64,000 nt of DNA from assembly GCF_950295315.1 (NCBI RefSeq), contig NC_080166.1, positions 100,800,999 through 100,864,998 of the forward strand. The letters run 5' to 3'. Shown piece after piece: positions 1 through 10,765 of the stretch. The position numbers were made by a program, and so were the translations under genes. The DNA is from Erinaceus europaeus. Taxonomy: Eukaryota; Chordata; Mammalia; Eulipotyphla; Erinaceidae. The notes under the pieces are model-generated. The model ran no database searches. It saw only the letters and a program-made list of their open reading frames with translations, and was not told where the DNA came from. The first letter of the stretch is position 1. Each line of letters opens with the position of its first letter.

Positions 1-17
1 AAATCATGTTTCAACTT

Positions 18-380
18 TTTTTTTTTAACTTTTTTTTTTTCCTCTTCCAGGGTTATTGCTGGGCTCGGTGCCTGCACCATGAATCCACCGCTCCTGGAGG
101 CCATTTTTCCCCCCTTTTGTTGCCCTTGTTGTAGCTTCGTTGTGGTTATTATTATTGCCCTTGTTGACGCAATTCGTTGTTGGATAGGACAGAGAGAAAT
201 GGAGAGAGGAGGGGAAGACAAAGAAGGGGAGAGAAAGATAGACACCTGCAGACCTGCTTCACCACCTGTGAAGCGACTCCCCTGCAGGTGGGGAGCCGGA
301 GGCTCGAACCGGGATCCTTACGCCGGTCCCTGCGCTTTGCGCCACATGTGCTTAACCCACTGTGCCACCGCCCGACCCCC
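18..380 (-). mobile_element. SINE-A, full-length tRNA-derived SINE
   Basis: Read on the minus strand, the copy starts at about 380 with a tRNA-like head. It has A box TGGCACAGTGGGTTAAGC and B box GGTTCGAGCC, so it was transcribed by RNA polymerase III. A pyrimidine-rich body and a tail rich in TTG/TTA follow. The distal tail holds an extra module ('ggttattgctgggctcggtg') that recurs at 4760-4830, 50148 and 59413. A 12-13 bp target-site duplication, atgtttcaactt, flanks it (6-17 and 381-392). The head retains several CpGs, so this is a fairly young copy. It is non-autonomous and was mobilised by L1. Confidence 0.88.
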
Positions 381-402
381 ATGTTTCAACTTCTTAACAT
401 AA

Positions 403-614
403 ATATTTAAAATTATCTTTATTCGTTGACTAGAGACAGCCAGAAATCAAGAAGGAAGGGGGAGGTAGAAAGGGTGAAAGAGAGAGAGAGAGAGAGAGAG
501 ACCTGCAGGCCTCCCTCACCACTCGTGAAGCTTTCCCCCTGCAGGTGAGGACGGGGGACTCCAGCCCAGGTCCTTGTGTACTGTAACATGTGCACTCAAC
601 CAGGTGTGCCACCT
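403..614 (-). mobile_element. SINE-B copy
   Basis: The minus strand carries the SINE-B head. It has the CAACCAGGTG-type A box near 590-612, an ACATGTGC core, and a pyrimidine-rich (CT)n body complementary to the (GA)n run at 478-500. The copy ends in a short A/T tail near 403. It lies directly beside the SINE-A copy upstream. No clean duplication is visible. Confidence 0.82.
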
Positions 615-905
615 TTTTTCTTCAAGTCCATGTGCTTCAGTATTCAGTATATTCCACATATAAGTGAAACCACCTGTAGGTTGTCTTTTACTCCCTCACT
701 TCACTAAGTGATTAGAATCATCTCCCTTTCCATCCACAGTGTCCCAAAGGACACAGTATAATTTTTTTTTTGGTTAATTGCTAAGTAGTACTCCATTGAT
801 ATGTATATGTCCCATGACTTCTTTATCCAGTCACCTGTTGATGGGCATTTAGCTTCCTGCCCATTACAATGCCAATATTGCCAAGTGGATAACTTTCAGA
901 CATCA
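615..905 (-). mobile_element. Old L1 fragment, ORF2 C-terminal part
   Basis: The antisense reading matches the distal part of mammalian L1 ORF2. It contains the characteristic stretch about a box ending 'cccatgacttctttatcc', followed by 'cctgttgatgggcatt', seen in many old L1 copies. It has many stops and no intact reading frame. It is 5'-truncated and probably predates the hedgehog-specific L1 copies. Confidence 0.7.
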
Positions 906-1029
906 TTTTGAGAATTTACAGTTTTTAAAATCAATTAGTAATTTTATTTTATTGAGGGGGTTAATCTTTATTGACACTTGTCTTTTCAAAAATGTTACCA
1001 TTCCTTATAATTTATGGTGATATATATTT

Positions 1030-1100
1030 TTAATTTTTTTAATTTCTTTATTTATTGGATGGAGACAGCTAGAAATCAAGAGGAAGGGGGCTGATAGACA
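1030..1100 (-). mobile_element. SINE-B fragment
   Basis: Only the tail and pyrimidine body of a SINE-B ('tttatttattggatggagac') remain. The copy is cut at about 1100, where an L1 3' UTR in the opposite orientation begins, so the head was lost or displaced by that insertion. Confidence 0.6.
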
Positions 1101-2177
1101 CCTGGTGGGTGGGTGGGATGGGACAAAATCTTTTGGTGATGGGAATGGTGTTTATGTACACACCTATTAAATTGTAGTCACATAAATCACTATTTAATTA
1201 ATATGAGGGGGGAAAATTGATTGTATGTCTAACAAAGGGACTTTTCAAAGCTAACCCAATTACCAGATAATGTGATGATAACAGTAACTATCCATTTTCT
1301 TTTGGAACCCTAAGACAGCGGGAACCTCAAATTTCCAGTATAGAGCCTAAATTTCCCCCAGTCTTGGGACCCTAGTGTAGGGCCCACTTTCCTCTATGCT
1401 TCTCCCAATTCTTATCAAATAATATTGCATCCGCTGATTGCTAATCAATGCAACGAGTGCCACCCCAGCATGCTTCACTTCAGACTGTGTCCAGAGACTT
1501 CAGGTGTGTAATGACAACCCTTCAGCTTCATCACTCAGGTGAGACCTTTCCTTTCATAGTATCCTCTAACTCCATCCCAGGTGGTACACTTCCCAACAAA
1601 GTCCCAAAGCCTAGATATAGACCAGGTTCCAGGAGATAAAGTATATGCACAGATATCCATAAACTAGGGAAAATATATACCTGAAATCAGTAGTACACTA
1701 GAGTTTGCAGTGAGTACCCCCCAATACTTCATCTCCATTATTCCAACCTTTGGGTCCATGATTCTCCAACAATTTGTTTGGCTTTGTATGTTAACTCTCT
1801 TTTCAGCCACCAGGTTCCAGATGCCATCAGTATGCCGCCCAGGCTTCCCTGGACTGAAGACCCCACCAATGCGTGGGGTGGAGTCTCCCCAGAGACTCAC
1901 CCTACTGGGGAAAGAGAGAGGCAGACTGGGTGTATGGATTGACCAGTCAATGCCCATGTTCAGCGGGGGAGCAATTACAGAGGCCAGACCTCCCACCTTC
2001 TGCAACCCACATAGACCCTGGGTTCATGCTCCCAGAGGGATAGAGAATGGGAAAACTATTGGGGAGGGGATGGGATATGGAGATTGGGTAGCAGGAATTG
2101 TGTGGAGTTGTACCCCCTATCCTATGATCTTGTTAATGTCTCCTTTCTTAAATAAATTAATTAATTAAAAAAAAAGA
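1101..2177 (+). mobile_element. L1 type 1, 5'-truncated copy (3' UTR only)
   Basis: The sequence matches the 3' UTR of the full-length L1 in this window (27992-29330) over most of its length, ending in 'ttaaataaattaattaatt' plus an A tail. It lacks about 150 bp present in the other copies just after 1227. It retains the polypyrimidine-AG tract ttaactctcttttcag at 1791-1806. The open stretches here belong to this UTR and are not host genes. Confidence 0.85.
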
Positions 2178-3039
2178 AATGAGCCCACAAAAAAAGTTCT
2201 TTTTTATTCAATCATATTATTTTGGCAATAGTAAACTAATGTTAATGACTGGTCTTTTACTCTTCTATGAGTTAGCTATGAAAAATAAGTTCAAATATGT
2301 ATATGCTGAGTAAAATAATTCTAAAAAATGCATATTTCTATTATATGTGCCACAAATGAAAAAGAGAACAATATATCTATCATATAACCACAATGTTTTA
2401 TTTATTATTTTAATAGCATCTAAAGACTAATTGCCAGGGTTTTTTTCAAAATTATTCATCTTATCCCTTTAGTCTTATTCACTATATCTAATTTGATTCT
2501 GCCAATCCTTAGTATTAAACTTTGCTATTTAAAACTTATTGAAGATACCTCCTTATTTATTAGATGTAAATTTAGTAACAGGTAAAAACAGCCAAAATAA
2601 AGTCAATATAAATAGGTTGGATCTTCAAAAAAGTTAACAGTAAATAACTATTTTTAATCATTAAAATATAAAATAGCACTTTCATGCTGTGGACTAGATG
2701 TGAGAAAAGTATATCCAACACTACCAATATAGCACTTCTAGTTTCCATAAATACAACTGTTATTTGAATACATCCTTGCCTATTAACTTATGTGTTATTT
2801 TTTAGCTATAAATAAGAATTTATTTGATAGAATAACTATTTCCTACCTAGCAACAGTTTGCCTTGTTATCCTTGTTATAGTATAATTTTTTATCATCTCC
2901 TAGAAATTATTTCAGATATAAAGAAAAAATATCTTAGGAGTGGCAAAATATAATTTAAAAGAAAATATTTTGGGTGATAATATAATAACTAATAAAATAT
3001 GTATGTGTCATTTTATATAAACAGAACTTTTTATTTTTT
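2178..3039. other. Unique AT-rich intergenic DNA
   Basis: No gene, repeat family or RNA gene is recognised. It is strongly AT-rich with short poly-A and poly-T runs. Confidence 0.6.
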
Positions 3040-3262
3040 AACATTTCTTTCTTTCTTTCTTTCCTTCCTTCCCCCTTTCTCTCTTTCTTTTTTGGATAGA
3101 GATAAAGAGAAATTGAGAAAGAATGAGGAGATAGGGAGGGAGAAAGACCAAGAGACACCAGCAGCAATGCTTCACCAATCATAAAGCTTCCTCCTTTGCA
3201 GGTAGGGATGGGGATTAAACATGTGTCCCTGCACATTGTTATATGGGTACTAAATCATCAAA
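3040..3262 (-). mobile_element. SINE-B copy, diverged
   Basis: The minus strand shows a diverged SINE-B with a (CTTT/CCTT)n-rich tail complement (3050-3090). The 'gagacaccagcagcaatgct' region and a decayed head lie near 3200-3260. Mutated A and B boxes mark it as older than the SINE-A copies. Confidence 0.72.
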
Positions 3263-3486
3263 AGGCTCCAAACAGGTCTTTTTAATTAAAAAGTTCTCCT
3301 TTGTTTTTGTAGATTGACATGTTAAGTAGGCAAACTATAGTGATTGCATAAATAAGTAACAGGATATCAATAGAATACCAATAAAAATAATTAGTTCTCC
3401 AAGGACATGCTCAGTATTTTTGATCTGTTCCTTCCTTAGGGATTGAACAACTACTAATTTAATTAAGTTCATGAAGTCATTCAACA

Positions 3487-3488
<2 letters not shown>

Positions 3489-3532
<44 letters not shown>
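3489..3532. repeat. (TA)n microsatellite
   Basis: This is an uninterrupted TA dinucleotide run of about 44 bp, likely to be polymorphic in length. Confidence 0.95.
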
Positions 3533-3535
<3 letters not shown>

Positions 3536-4543
3536 TAAAGTAGTTGAAAAAATACTTATTAGTTGCCATGGTTTTCAGGGTTTGAATGTTTTAGGAATTA
3601 GATAAGTAAATAAAATTTTTACAAAACATCCATATTTTAATATAAGGACCTCTTAATAAAAGAATGTTTGAAGTCTTTGGCTGCTGTGTTGCCTCAAACA
3701 AAATTCAGTTAAATAACTGGGATCAAATTTCTGCTAGTAGAGAAAGTAAATATCTAAAAGGTATAAATAATAAAGCCACACATATAACTCAAGAATATAA
3801 TGACATTTTCAATTAACATTTATTTTATGTATTTTTACTATTTTATGCACTTACTTTATCAAATGCAAAAGTACCTATGTAATCAAATATTAATTTAAAT
3901 ATCATCAGATAACCTCAAATAAGAGTACATAAAAAATTCCAATTTACCATGACCAGACCAGAATTTACTACCATGCAAAGTTAAATTATAGTTATTTACA
4001 AGAAGAAAGTCATTATTTATAACTTATAGATGAATAAGTTGAAAAATACAAGTAAGGCTGAATGTCAATAAATTATACAGTTAGATTAAAGAATATTTCT
4101 TTAAAACATTTTCTAGATCCTGAAAGATAAAGGAGATAACTAAAGTCTCTAATAAAACATAATTTTCAGTTCAGTTAATTTTTTATACTTTTTTCTTTAT
4201 TGGTGATTTATGGTTTATAGTGGACAGTAAAAATATAGTAAGTTAATCTTAAACACATAATTGATTTAGTTTTAACTTTTCTCTAATACATTTTATAATA
4301 TTTCATCTGCTAATTAAAATACACCTAGTACTTATCTTACTGAGACACATGTAAATGGAATTTCGTAGTGGACTAAAGTGTCTATATGTATTATTGTGAC
4401 ATTTTACTTAACATTCTTCAAAGATGTATGATTAATATGTTCCTAATTCCTGATGCATATTTACCATTTTCAACGGGCTATGAATAAGTCAAAATTATTA
4501 CCAAAATTATATTGCGAAACATAATGTATATAAAGACTTATGT
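3533..4543. other. Unique AT-rich DNA
   Basis: I see no recognisable gene or repeat. Composition is AT-rich throughout. Confidence 0.55.
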
Positions 4544-4665
4544 TGGGGGTAAGGATGTGGCACGTGTGTTTAATTAAGTGCATATATTATCATGCAAAAG
4601 GCAAGGTTTAACTCCCCCCCATTCCTCAACTTCTCTTCATGAGTACTGAAGCAGGTTTGCATGTG

Positions 4666-4696
<31 letters not shown>

Positions 4697-4860
4697 ATTT
4701 CTCTCTCTCAGTTTCCCACCCTCTCATTTTATTTCTGCCCTATCAAGTATAAAGAAAAGAAAAAATTGACCACTGGGAGCAGTAGATTAATAATACCAGC
4801 ACTGAGCTCTATAGATAACCCTAGAGGCAATAAACAAACAAACAAATAAATAAATAAATG
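4544..4860 (+). mobile_element. SINE-B copy with composite tail
   Basis: A degenerate head (4548-4620) is followed by a (CT)n body at 4668-4710. The tail module 'cactgggagcagtagatta' and 'gataaccctagaggcaata' is the complement of the distal module in SINE-A at 40-110. The copy ends in (CAAA/TAAA)n. The same module on two SINE head types indicates a shared or exchanged 3' half. Confidence 0.72.
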
Positions 4861-5125
4861 AGACATAAAATAAATAAACTTATTTGGTCCTAAAACTTGC
4901 TCACTCAAAACATGTTATTAAAGACTGGTAACAATAGAATAAAGACTATTTGTTGTAATGTCTAAATGATATTTAGAATGTGTCTTACCAGAAAAAAATA
5001 ACAAGTTTTGTATACAAGTTCTTCTTCTAGTGTTTGCCGTGTATACAAGTCATACATGCTAATACAACATATGTGATCAGAAAGAATAACACCAGAAATA
5101 GGACTGACCTGCTTCCTGTGTCTCT

Positions 5126-5248
5126 TTTTTTTTTCCCAGAGCACTACATAGCTTTGACTTTTGGTGGTGTAAATTATTGAACCTGGGACCCTGGACTCTC
5201 AGGCATGAAAACCATTTGAATAACCACCACATTATTTTCCCAGACCAT
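5126..5248 (-). mobile_element. SINE-C copy
   Basis: Poly-T is followed by 'cccagagcactacatagct', and the copy then runs to 'aaccaccacattattttccc'. This is the SINE-C pattern in reverse orientation. It directly abuts the 3' end of an L1 copy. Confidence 0.72.
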
Positions 5249-5622
5249 GATTCTTTTTTAAAAAAAATTATTTATTGGGATATTAATGCTTTACATTCGA
5301 CAGTAAATACAATAGTTTGTACATGCATAACATTTATCAGTTTTCCACATAACAATACAACCTCCACTATGTCCTCTCCCACCCTTTTTGGACCTGTACT
5401 CTGCCCCCAACCCACGCCCAGAGTCTTTTACTTTGGTGCAATACACCTACTCCCGTTCAGGCTCGACTTGTGTTTTCTCTTTTGATCTTGTTTTTCAACT
5501 TCTGCCTAAGAATGTGATCATTCCATATTCATCCATATTCATCCTTCTGTTTCTAACTTATTTCACTTAACATGATTTCTTCAAGCGCCATCCAAGCAGC
5601 CCATGACTCTTATACTTAATAG
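5249..5622 (-). mobile_element. L1 type 2, 5'-truncated 3' end
   Basis: The complementary strand runs from the last codons of ORF2 (near 5620) into a short 3' UTR. The UTR has the signature 'cagtaaatacaatagtttg' (plus-strand reading, 5300-5318) and an A-rich end near 5255. The same 3' end recurs at 7469, 9511, 38385, 42386 and 49764, so this is a distinct L1 lineage from type 1. Confidence 0.78.
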
Positions 5623-5879
5623 TTCTTGTACTGAAAGAGCAAACACTGAAGGAAAAATTAACCATTAAAGGGGTAATAATTCACTTAGTAGAAGTAATCA
5701 CCCAGGAAGAGGATCAGGATATGTTAAGATAGAAAAGTGTATATACATGTTCTTAGGTTATCTTCTAAGAAAAAATGAGAAAAGAGAAGAAAACAAATTA
5801 TCCATCATTTATACCTCTTAAAGTTTTTTCATTTTATTTGAAATCTCTCAAATCAACAATTTATATCTTATATTATCTT

Positions 5880-6092
5880 TTAAAAATTAACTTTATTTAT
5901 TATTGGATAGATAGAGATAGAGAGAAATTGAGAAGGAAGGAGGGAATAGAGTGGGAAAGAGACAGAGAGACACCTGCAGTTCTACTTCACCATTTGTGGA
6001 GCTTTCCCCCACAGGTGGGAGCCTGGAGCTTGAACCCAGGTCCTTGTGCACCATAATGTGTGCTCTTAATCAGGTGCACCATTGCTTGGCTT
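5880..6092 (-). mobile_element. SINE-B copy
   Basis: This is a well-preserved minus-strand SINE-B. The 'gacacctgcag' core is near 5970 and the A and B box region lies at 6000-6090. The (AT)-rich tail is at 5880-5905. Confidence 0.82.
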
Positions 6093-6129
6093 CTATTTTA
6101 TATTATCTTGAATTCTTTTCCTTTCTTTC

Positions 6130-6385
6130 ATTTTCTTTTCCACCATAGTTAAAGCCAGGGATTAATCCTTGGACTAGAAATCCACCACTCTCAGTAGGCT
6201 TTTTTTTTTTTTTCTATTTTGTTTTGCTAGGGCAGAAAGGAATTAAGAGTTGAGGAGGAGGTAGAGAGGGAGAGAGAGGTAGACAGACACCTATAACCCT
6301 GCTTCACTGGTTGTGAAGCATCTCCCCCTGCATGTAGGGAATGGGAACTCTTTGTAATATATGTGCTCAACAAGGTGTGACATCA
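6130..6385 (-). mobile_element. SINE with composite tail
   Basis: The minus-strand copy has a degenerate head at 6320-6385 and a GA-rich body complement. Beyond a poly-T run lies a decayed version of the extra tail module (6145-6200, with 'gaaatccaccactctcagta'). Confidence 0.6.
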
Positions 6386-7468
6386 TCTAGACTTTCTTCT
6401 TACTAATTTTATTATATTTTAAATAAATTTTTAAATTTTATTAGTGATTTAATATCATTTTACAAAATTTTAATGTAACGGGTATAATTGTAACATCCTC
6501 ACCTCCAGAGTTCAATATTCCAATTCCTTCCATTAGAAGCTACAGTAGTTCTCTCAGGTTGCAGATATGGGTTCATTATTATTGTTATCTATCTATATTT
6601 TACATATATTTGCTCATTTTTTTCTGTGGTCCTGCCTTATCTTCCAGGTGTATTTGAGAAGAATTATGTTTATTTACTTTGGGATGGGAAGTTCTGTATA
6701 TATCTGTTAGGTCAATTTCATCTATATTTTCATTTAAGATTGATATTTCCCTGTTGATTATGGCAAATTCCTTTAACTTTGGATATTGAAGAAGACCTTT
6801 ATTTCTCCCTTATATTTGAAGGATAATTTTGCAGGATACAACATTTGTGAATAGAATTCCCTCTCTTTTCATACTTTGAATATATCAAACCATGGTTTCC
6901 TTGTCTCTAGGGTTTGTGAACAGAAGTTTGAAGAAAACTTGATAAATCCACATTTGTTATATCACTTTCTTTCTTAGCAGCCTGGATTTTTTTCCTCTTG
7001 TCATTGAGTTTTGATAATTTTATAATGATGTGCCTTCGTGTAGGTCGTTTTGCATTCATGTATCAGGGTGTATGCTCTGCCTCTTGGATGAGTATGCTTA
7101 GAGAATTGCCTTAGTGAGGAATATTCTCAGCTAGAATTTCCCTGAATATGGTCTCTGTTCCTTTCATTTTGTCCTCTTCCTCAGGAATTCCTAACATTCT
7201 TACATTTGACCTTTTGATGGAGTCTGCAATTTCATAGGGAGTTTCTTCATTGTTTCTAAACCTTTCCTATTCTTCATTTTTAAACTGAAATAGTGTATCT
7301 TCTAGAATGTATTTTCTAGATTAGATATTCTTTCTTCTTCAAGCCTTCTACCTGAGTATGAACTGCACTCAAAATGTCTTTCACTCCTGAAATTTGTTCT
7401 ATGTTTTTTATTCATGCTTCCTGTTTAGTAAACTCTGATTGAAGTTAATATTTCATGATTTATAATTT

Positions 7469-7753
7469 CTTTTTTTATGAATTTTAATTTTTTATTTCTT
7501 TATTGAAGAATTTATGTTTTACAGTTGACAGTAAATAGAATAGTTTGTACAGGCAAAACATTTCCCAGTTTTCCACATAACAATACAACCCCCACTAGGT
7601 CTTCTGCCATCATGTTCCAAGACCTGAACCCCTTCCCACCCAGAGTCTTTTACTTTGGTGTTTACCAACTCCAGTCCAAGTTCTGCTTAGTGTTTTCTCT
7701 TCTGATCTTGCTTTTCAACTTCTGCCTATGAGCGAGACGATCCCATAATCATG
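7469..7753 (-). mobile_element. L1 type 2 3' end inserted in half-L1
   Basis: This 285-bp L1 type 2 tip is perfectly bracketed by a 13-bp target-site duplication, tgatttataattt (7456-7468 and 7754-7766). It retains the very end of ORF2 and the short 3' UTR. The insertion postdates the surrounding half-L1 element. Confidence 0.85.
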
Positions 7754-8156
7754 TGATTTATAATTTATAACTCTGATTGAAGCTTTTAATGTTTTCTAAT
7801 TCTTAAAGAACTTTATTTGAAGCTCTTCTTTTGTGTTTCCTAACTCCTTAGTGAAACTTTTTTTTTCAACTCTTGAATATGCTTCATCATACTATGCTTA
7901 GATTCTTGGAGAGTCCTCATAATGAGCTTTCTGTAGTGTTTCTCTTATAGTTCCTCTATGTCTGTATTTTCTTGTAGTCCTTCTGTTTCATTTGTGTCTG
8001 ATTTGACATGTTTGACAGTTTGTTTCTGCAATATTTTTTATGCATTTATTATGCTGGTTATTGCTGAACAGTAGGTCGTACACTGCTATAGTCTCTGGGT
8101 TTCACTTTGATCATATGCTGCATGGTTGGAGTGGTGGGTCCTGGGGTTAGGTGTTT

Positions 8157-8251
8157 TTTTTTTTTTTTTTTTTTTTTGTTTATTAAGCCTTTTAGTGATC
8201 CATGTGGTATGTATATATGGTATCTGTATGATTTCATTCTGAAACCGAAAC
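8157..8251 (-). pseudogene. 5'-truncated retrocopy of an unidentified polyadenylated RNA
   Basis: On the minus strand about 75 nt of non-repeat sequence ends in AATAAAC followed by a poly(A) run (plus-strand poly-T 8157-8177). A 10-bp duplication, ttaggtgttt, flanks it (8147-8156 and 8252-8261). This is the structure of a short L1-mediated mRNA retrocopy, probably from a 3' UTR. I do not recognise the parent gene. No coding content remains. Confidence 0.6.
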
Positions 8252-8369
8252 TTAGGTGTTTACTTTTGGGCTGCAGCTGTGTTCATAGAAACATGGCTCA
8301 ATTTACTGGTTAGCCACCACTAACTGCTGCCAATTGCTTTTATGTTTTGGTGACAGACTGACTTCTTTT

Positions 8370-8658
8370 TTTTTTAATCATTTATTTTTATTTTCTCTTT
8401 TTGTTGCTCTTGTGTTTTTTTATTATTGTTGTATTATTGTTGTTGTTATTGATGTTGTCTTTGTTAGGCCAGAGAGAAATGGAGAGAGGAAGGGAAGACA
8501 GAGAGGAGAGAGAAAGACAGACACCTGCAGACCTGTTTCACTGACTGTGGAGTGATTCCCCTGCAGGTGGGGAGCCGGGGGCTGGAACTGGGATCCTTCC
8601 TCAAGTCCTTGCACTTAGCGCCATGTGCATTTAAGTTGTTGTATTACCTCCCAACTCC
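8370..8658 (-). mobile_element. SINE-A inserted in half-L1
   Basis: This is a SINE-A with TTG-rich tail complement (8400-8460) and tRNA-like head ending at 8658. It is flanked by a 19-bp duplication with one mismatch, tgacagactg(a/c)cttctttt, at 8351-8369 and 8659-8677. It interrupts the upstream part of the half-L1-like element. Confidence 0.88.
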
Positions 8659-9075
8659 TGACAGACTGCCTTCTTTTAGTCACACATACTCCCCATTTTT
8701 TTTTGACGTGTCTTTACCTGTAATTCTGTAGGCTACTGCCCCTGAGGCCATGGACTAAAAGGTCATAAGTTCCTTTAGTTCCCCTCTCTCATCACCAGCA
8801 CTTTGTATTGCCTTGACTACTGTTGTGCACAGAGGGAAAATGGTGTGATGCTCTGAAGGAGCTCTAAAGTGTTTGTGCTTGGCTTCGGTCTCATGTCCTT
8901 TTTACCCCAGCCATGCCCACAACCACCTACCTGATGCTGTGGTATTTCTACAGATGTCTCAACTGTATTTGATGAAATTTGTTGGGTTTGATAGTTGTAT
9001 ATATTTGTTGTTTTGGGTAAGAGTCTTATGTAGTCCCTGTTACTCCATGGTCATGCCTCCTAGAAGTCCCAGTTT

Positions 9076-9190
9076 CAGAGGGCTAGTTGGTGGTGCACTT
9101 GGTTGATCACACATATTACAATGATAAAGGAACCTGGCTTGAGCCCCCCCCCCACTTGCAGGGGGGAAGCTTTGCAAGTCCCATTTTCTA
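9076..9190 (+). mobile_element. SINE-B head fragment
   Basis: The plus-strand head 'gggctagttggtggtgcact' and 'acacatattacaatga' lead to a C-rich run and a truncated body. The tail is missing. The copy sits just beyond the 5' end of the half-L1-like element. Confidence 0.65.
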
Positions 9191-9510
9191 CTCTTTACTG
9201 TAGATATATGTTTTTTTATTTGTACATAAATCACAAATTTCTTAGATTAACTTGGTTACATTATTTTATTTTCTTATCTATGTACTGTAGCTTACATATC
9301 AGATAGAGAAATAAGAGATATAATGACTTAAGTTCTGTACAATGTGTTTTTGTGTTAGTATGACTGTACTTGCAAATTTTATAGTGGCAATAAATACTAA
9401 ACTAAATGTGTTACTTTTCTACAAATATCAATGGTAGAATAAAGAACTATTTGAATAACAATAAGGACAATTTAAATGTACATTCATTTACCTAAAGAAC
9501 TCTACATTTT

Positions 9511-9663
9511 TAAAAACTTTTTCTTTAATTTAGAGGGATTAATAGTCTACATTCAACAGTAAAATACAGTAAAAAAAAACAAAATACAGTAGTTTGTACA
9601 TGTATAACACATCTCAGTTTTATACATAACAATCCAGCCCCCTCTAGGTGCTCTGAGATCATG
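9511..9663 (-). mobile_element. L1 type 2 tip with target-site duplication
   Basis: This 153-bp L1 type 2 3' UTR fragment on the minus strand is flanked by a perfect 16-bp duplication, aagaactctacatttt (9495-9510 and 9664-9679). An A-rich insertion at about 9563-9590 duplicates part of 'aaaatacagta'. Confidence 0.85.
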
Positions 9664-9952
9664 AAGAACTCTACATTTTATTATGTATAAAGAGGTTTAA
9701 ATATATATAGAAGGGATGACTATCTTTTGGTCAAAGTATTCTGGTACATAGCTATGCAATATAATATTAAATACTATATATGCAGCTATGTAGTAATTTC
9801 TGTGTTTGTGTTACTAGTAGTCTATTTTCACTAAATGCTGAAATACACTTGTCATAATTGTTGTCTTTCAGCAGCTAAGTTATTGCTGCTACTGCTCAAA
9901 TACTAAGGTAAAGTAAAGCATGTCCACATGTAGTGATAGGATAAAATATTTT

Positions 9953-9962
9953 TTCTTTCTTT

Positions 9963-9997
<35 letters not shown>

Positions 9998-10110
9998 TTT
10001 TTTACCAGAGCACTGATCAGCTCTGGTTTATGGTGGTATAGGGGATTAAACCTGGGACTTCAAAGACAGTCTGTTTGCATAACCATTATGCTATCTACCC
10101 TTGTCCCAGA
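9953..10110 (-). mobile_element. SINE-C copy with (TTTA)n tail
   Basis: The copy is flanked by a perfect 12-bp duplication, ataaaatatttt (9941-9952 and 10111-10122). Its tail is a pure (TTTA)n run at about 9961-10000. The body begins 'accagagcactgatcagctc' and ends 'aaccattatgctatctaccc'. It gives the clearest boundaries for this SINE type in the window. Confidence 0.88.
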
Positions 10111-10122
10111 ATAAAATATTTT

Positions 10123-10730
10123 CATGTGAATCTTTACAGTGCAAGAAAATTGATCTATTTGTTTTGTCTAAAAAAAAAAAGATTTGTCCTTTGAATATTA
10201 TTCACTGGAAGAAAATAGTTTTATTCAATACAGTTCATCATGCAATTATATTTAAGAACTTTTAAATAAGATTTCGTATTTTCAGGAAAAAATGCTCAGT
10301 TTCTCAAAGTGTTATTCACTCACTATTCTCAGCTTCTTTCATTCAAACTTAATAGTTTTATCAATTTATGGCAGATAGGACTAGTAGTATCTCATCATTT
10401 GGAGAAAGCTTTTTTAAATCTATATAGTGATTCCATGTGTTTTAATGTCTGAGTCTGTTTCTAGTATTGATAAAACTAGAGGTTTACTTATATATTAGTG
10501 GTGGATGAAAACCATGATCTGATTTACTCAGTACCATTACCAAATTCCCAATGCTTAGATAGAGTTCAGTAATATGGATATAATTAGCTAAACAAGTTTT
10601 TGAGACATTTTTCTTCTTCAGGGCAATGTTGTTTCAGACTTGGATGATTAACTGTCACTTCCTTTGATCAGGAAAATACTACATTTTAAAACATCTCCAT
10701 GTTCCTATATTCCTGAATATCACCCAGTAG

Positions 10731-10765
<35 letters not shown>

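Larger units (their letters stand above)
6395..9072 (-). mobile_element. Half-L1-like element (ORF1 plus 3' UTR, no ORF2), interrupted
   Basis: The minus strand carries an L1-type ORF1 without an ORF2. The RRM-like segment lies at about 7140-7240 (complement encodes a RMLGIPEEED-type motif) and the C-terminal RNA-binding domain at about 6780-7060. Next is a 3' UTR (6400-6640) of the type also seen at 55365-55807. Upstream of ORF1, to about 9072, is presumed 5' UTR. Stops and frameshifts are present, so nothing is coding. Length after removing insertions is about 2 kb. This organisation matches HAL1 (half-L1) elements; assignment is by architecture only. Three insertions interrupt it: 7469-7753, 8157-8251 and 8370-8658. 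Confidence 0.55.

Noticed and set aside
300..380. tRNA gene-like A and B boxes
   Set aside because: They form the head of a SINE, with SINE body, tail and target-site duplication. No tRNA 3' half or cloverleaf is present. The same applies to all SINE heads in the window.
8334..8614. Open frames over 8334-8614 on both strands
   Set aside because: They are translations of the SINE-A copy and its TTG-rich tail.
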